Positions 12,382-14,815 of a stretch of DNA of 14,815 nucleotides are shown in pieces; within the stretch, counting starts at the first letter, position 1; each line of letters begins with the position of its first letter. The DNA is from Chloroflexota bacterium (lineage in GTDB: Bacteria > Chloroflexota > Anaerolineae > Caldilineales > Caldilineaceae), in NCBI GenBank assembly GCA_003577005.1, contig QEUW01000173.1:1-14815 (forward strand), written 5' to 3'. The notes beneath the pieces were generated by a model. The model was not told the origin of the DNA. It did not search any database and was given only the letters and a program-made list of their open reading frames with translations. Both the position numbers and the translations under genes were made by a program.

Positions 12382-13914
12382 CTACGCCTGCACTGGTTCG
12401 CCCACGAAGGACGCCTCCACGGTGCGCCGGCGCCAGAGCGCTGCACCAACAATCATCACCCACCCGATGATGCTGAGATAGGCAAACCAATCACCAAAGC
12501 GTGCATAAACGGTAGGTGTATGCTGCATGGGGATGTCGAGCACCAGCGCCGGCTTGACCGTGGCGAAGTCATCGGCAACCGCCAACACCCGCCCTAGATG
12601 ATCCGTCGCCAACGAGACGCCACTGCCCGTGGGGCGCAACATGGCGACGCCGTTCTCGATGGCGCGGAAGACGTGAACTTGCACATGCCAGGTTTTTGCT
12701 TCCTCCCAGTCATGCGACGGAACCAGCAGCAGGTCAGTGCCGGCCTGTCCCACCTGGCGCAGCAGACGGGGAAAATCGGCGTCGAAACAGTTCACCGTGG
12801 CCAGGCGACCATGGGGCGTTTCAACAGTTGGGATCACGCCCGGCCCCGGCTCGAAGATATACGCGTCCCCCAACGGATGGACGGTTTTGTAATAATCCCA
12901 GACAATGGCGCCGGCTGGGTCAACCAGGATGACCCGATTCTCGCCATATGGGCGCTGTTCGGCCTGCAAAATGACGACAAACGCGGCTTGCAGATAGATG
13001 TTTTCCTGGCGCGCCAGCGTCCGCACCTGTTCGAGCACCGTGTTTTCGTCTTCTTTGAGCATAAAGGCTGCCGCCTCCGACCAGACCACGATCTTGGCAC
13101 CAGCGCGCGCCTGCTGCCGGGTGCGCGTCAGCAGATCATCCAGGATTTGGGCATAGAACGGGCGCATCTCGGCGCGCCCGGCAGCCGGGCTTTTGGCGAC
13201 ATCCACTATCCCTAAGGGAAGGTCAGCCCAGAGCGCCTTATCGTGGGTCAGTCCGGCCACGCGTACGGTGGGCACGGTGGTGGGCGCAAAGGCCAGGCGC
13301 ACATTGCCAAAGAGCAGCACGGCCAGCAACACGCCTCCAAAGAGGGCCAGGGCCGGCCAGCTCGCGCGCCAGTCCGCCGCATGTTCCCAGAGATCGTTAG
13401 CGACGGGCGCCAACCAGGCGATCAAGAATCCCAACCCCCAGATGCCGGTGATAGAAACGATCTGCATCAGCGCCAGATTGCCATCCTGCGAATAGGCGGC
13501 TGACGTGGCGGCGCCCAATGAGCCGAACGAGACCAGCCAATCGACGATGGTGATGGTCAGCGGAAAGACCAGTGTCCGCGCTACACCCATCAACCGCATT
13601 CCGAGCAGCTTGTCTGTCACATAAGGCGCCACCGCAACCAGGCCGAGAACTCCACCCATCAAGTTCTCTGGCGGGGGCAGCATGTCACCAAGGGCGAGGG
13701 TCATGCCCGCGAAGTAGGCCAGGGCGACGACCGGCAGGGCGACGATGGCGCGCTGGGTGCGCACAAAACGGAGCAGAAAGACCGGCGCCAGCCAGGCGGC
13801 AACCGGTAGGACCGTCTGGTAGGCGGTGAAGGGCAAGAGCACCGTGCCGGCGATCAACCAACACCAAGAGAGCCGGTCAACGAGTTGCGAGGTGGTGCGT
13901 TTGGCAGCAAACAT
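12382..13914 (-). CDS. Membrane protein with nitrilase domain, apolipoprotein N-acyltransferase-like (510 aa)
   Basis: The N-terminal half is membrane-embedded (hydrophobic segments between about 15 and 208), then comes a carbon-nitrogen hydrolase domain (about 215-465) and one more helix at about 474-494. This is the architecture of Lnt, which N-acylates the diacylglyceryl cysteine of lipoproteins at the outer face of the cytoplasmic membrane. The nitrilase triad is visible: Glu280 (VVWSEAAAF), Lys343 (YYKTVHPLG) and Cys376 (TVNCFDADF). The motif contexts differ from classical Lnt, which has ICYE-type and K..LVPFGE-type segments. It is therefore a divergent relative; acyltransferase activity is uncertain and amidase activity possible. 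ATG 13914 follows AGGAGA by 7 nt. A longer reading from 14028 adds an unlikely 38 residues. The divergent CPBP gene starts 360 bp away. Confidence 0.82.
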   Translation of the reverse strand: MFAAKRTTSQLVDRLSWCWLIAGTVLLPFTAYQTVLPVAAWLAPVFLLRFVRTQRAIVALPVVALAYFAGMTLALGDMLPPPENLMGGVLGLVAVAPYVTDKLLGMRLMGVARTLVFPLTITIVDWLVSFGSLGAATSAAYSQDGNLALMQIVSITGIWGLGFLIAWLAPVANDLWEHAADWRASWPALALFGGVLLAVLLFGNVRLAFAPTTVPTVRVAGLTHDKALWADLPLGIVDVAKSPAAGRAEMRPFYAQILDDLLTRTRQQARAGAKIVVWSEAAAFMLKEDENTVLEQVRTLARQENIYLQAAFVVILQAEQRPYGENRVILVDPAGAIVWDYYKTVHPLGDAYIFEPGPGVIPTVETPHGRLATVNCFDADFPRLLRQVGQAGTDLLLVPSHDWEEAKTWHVQVHVFRAIENGVAMLRPTGSGVSLATDHLGRVLAVADDFATVKPALVLDIPMQHTPTVYARFGDWFAYLSIIGWVMIVGAALWRRRTVEASFVGEPVQA

Positions 13915-14030
13915 TTTCAAGTCTCCTTTATCAATTGAATGCTTGTCGGCGAGAACAGGAAAGAGCAATGACTGTTGCCCCCACCAGCATAGCAGGGCGG
14001 CGCCCGGTTGTGATGTGACAGGGATCATAG

Positions 14031-14060
14031 GTGAGGGTCACGGCGCTGTTGTGAGGGTCA
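14031..14060. promoter_or_regulatory. Two 10-bp direct repeats exactly 20 bp apart, candidate operator
   Basis: GTGAGGGTCA occurs at 14031-14040 and 14051-14060, so the copies lie on the same DNA face two helical turns apart. On the - strand they read TGACCCTCAC and sit just upstream of a TATGAT box (14024-14029) for the gene starting at 13914. TGTGACA at 14014-14020 and 14061-14067 flanks the pair. The layout suits binding of two regulator protomers or dimers in tandem; which regulator is unknown. Confidence 0.45.
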
Positions 14061-14175
14061 TGTGACATCGCTTCGTCGTGAACGGACAGGGCAAATCCAA
14101 AAAAGCTGGCAGGCAACCCCTCTGGGTTATGTTTTAATCTACCCACGTTCCATCCACCAATCCACCCTAAGTTAG

Positions 14176-14205
14176 ATGACGCTCCACCCAGTAGCGGGGT
14201 ATGCT
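14176..14205 (+). promoter_or_regulatory. Weak candidate promoter of the CPBP gene
   Basis: ATGACG (14176-14181) and TATGCT (14200-14205) are separated by 18 bp, and each matches 4 of 6 consensus bases. The site is 70 bp before ATG 14275, a reasonable leader length. The support is weak and rests on spacing and position. Confidence 0.25.
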
Positions 14206-14274
14206 GTGCGCATTCCACATCGGAGAAATGCACGCGCCAGGCGAGCTCTGGCCACCTTTCCAAAGGAGCGAATC

Positions 14275-14815
14275 ATGAACGGCATTGTGGCGTTAGTCAA
14301 ACGCTATCCGTTGGCGGTCTTTATTGGGTTGACCTACTTACTCTCGTGGTGGCCTTCGCTGTTGTATATGTGGGGCATGAGCCCAATCGGCGTGGCCGCA
14401 TTTGGGCCCTTCCTGGCCGCGCTGATTGTGTTGGGGATGACTGAAGGCAGAGCCGGTGTGAAAACGTTGCTGCGGCGCATGGTGCATTGGCGGGTGGGCT
14501 GGCAGTGGTGGTTGGTGGCGCTCGTTCTGCCGATTCTGATGTCGGGCATCGCTAGCTATCTGACCGTGTTGCTGGGCGCGCCAGCCCCCAACGCCGCCCA
14601 ACTGGGCGCTTGGCCAGCCATCTTTGCCACCTTTGTCCTGCGGCTGCTGGTGCCGGGGCTGGGTGGCGCCTGGGAAGAACCCGGTTGGCGAGGCTATGCC
14701 GTCCACCGGCTGGAGATCGGGCGGTCACGCCTGTGGGCCATGTTGCCACTCTGGATCATCATTGTGGTCTGGCACATCCCGCTCTTTCTCACCGGCGACG
14801 CCGAATGGGTCGATA
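14275..14815 (+). CDS. CPBP-family intramembrane metalloprotease (CAAX/Abi type), 5' part (180+ aa)
   Basis: The first 180 residues of a polytopic membrane protein that runs past the right edge with no in-frame stop. Hydrophobic segments lie at about 12-31, 37-56, 75-95 and 109-127. The family signature follows: EEPGWRGYAVHRL (glutamates at 136-137 and Arg141) and the WHIPLF motif (166-171), which supply the glutamate and histidine metal ligands. CPBP proteins include eukaryotic CAAX proteases and bacterial bacteriocin-immunity (Abi) proteins; the substrate of this one is unknown. AAAGGAG ends 6 nt before ATG 14275. It is divergent from the nitrilase-domain gene and may share a regulatory region with it. 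The remaining histidine motif is expected just beyond the window. Confidence 0.88.
   Translation, partial: MNGIVALVKRYPLAVFIGLTYLLSWWPSLLYMWGMSPIGVAAFGPFLAALIVLGMTEGRAGVKTLLRRMVHWRVGWQWWLVALVLPILMSGIASYLTVLLGAPAPNAAQLGAWPAIFATFVLRLLVPGLGGAWEEPGWRGYAVHRLEIGRSRLWAMLPLWIIIVVWHIPLFLTGDAEWVD

Larger units (their letters stand above)
13915..14274. other. 360-bp divergent intergenic region
   Basis: This gap separates the divergent nitrilase-domain and CPBP genes, so promoters for both should lie here. It contains 20-bp-phased direct repeats (14031-14060), TGTGACA copies at 14014-14020 and 14061-14067, a TATGAT box on the - strand (14024-14029), and a weak + strand promoter candidate at 14176-14205. 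No small gene on either strand has both an SD and plausible codons. Confidence 0.5.

Noticed and set aside
12598..13215. 205-codon open frame on the + strand
   Set aside because: It is antisense to the nitrilase domain, whose triad and family motifs are clear.
14031..14060. Start of a CRISPR array
   Set aside because: There are only two 10-bp copies with a 10-bp spacer, and no further copies; this fits an operator better.
14115..14128. AACCC-CTCT-GGGTT mini-hairpin followed by ATGTTTTAA
   Set aside because: A 5-bp stem is too weak, and no gene on the + strand ends nearby.

Overview
The window looks like chromosomal DNA from a GC-rich bacterium, most likely a filamentous member of the Chloroflexota. 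No rRNA or other taxonomic marker is present. The assignment rests on three things: two very large MalT-like LuxR regulators (LAL type) close together, a 78-residue protein of a type I associate with that phylum, and intergenic DNA rich in long hairpin-forming repeats. Good Shine-Dalgarno sequences (GGAG-type, 5-8 nt from the start) precede most genes and fix most starts.

Left part (1-5325, all on +). The last 38 codons of a cytochrome P450 end at 117. A hairpin-rich gap follows, then the 78-aa protein (245-481) and the first LAL regulator (566-3436). After a hairpin and an operator-like palindrome comes a tight cluster of three small multi-pass membrane proteins of unknown function (3584-4057, 4073-4762, 4873-5325).

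Middle (5326-8766, +). A hairpin-bearing gap is followed by a truncated GrpB/UPF0157 gene (5623-about 5770, a likely pseudogene) and the second LAL regulator (5959-8766). The two LALs share architecture and a repeat-derived, in-frame linker, so they look like paralogues bracketing the membrane cluster.

Right part (8767-14028, all on -). Reading leftward from the right there is a nitrilase-domain membrane protein related to apolipoprotein N-acyltransferase (12382-13914), then a NarL-type two-component pair (histidine kinase 11097-12257 and response regulator 10453-11100, overlapping by 4 nt). These are followed by a small P-loop kinase-like protein (9737-10279) and a SAM-dependent methyltransferase (8915-9685). 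A divergent CPBP-family membrane protease starts at 14275 and runs off the window.

The genes do not form one obvious pathway. The theme is signal-responsive transcription (two LALs and one two-component system) beside membrane proteins, which could be their targets. Nearly every gene boundary carries a long inverted repeat, with arms of up to 28 bp. I found no CRISPR array, tRNA, rRNA, transposase or recognisable defence system. The most unusual items are the repeat-derived linkers inside the regulators, the uncharacterised LAL/membrane cluster, the 20-bp-phased direct repeats at 14031-14060, and the variety of intergenic palindromes.
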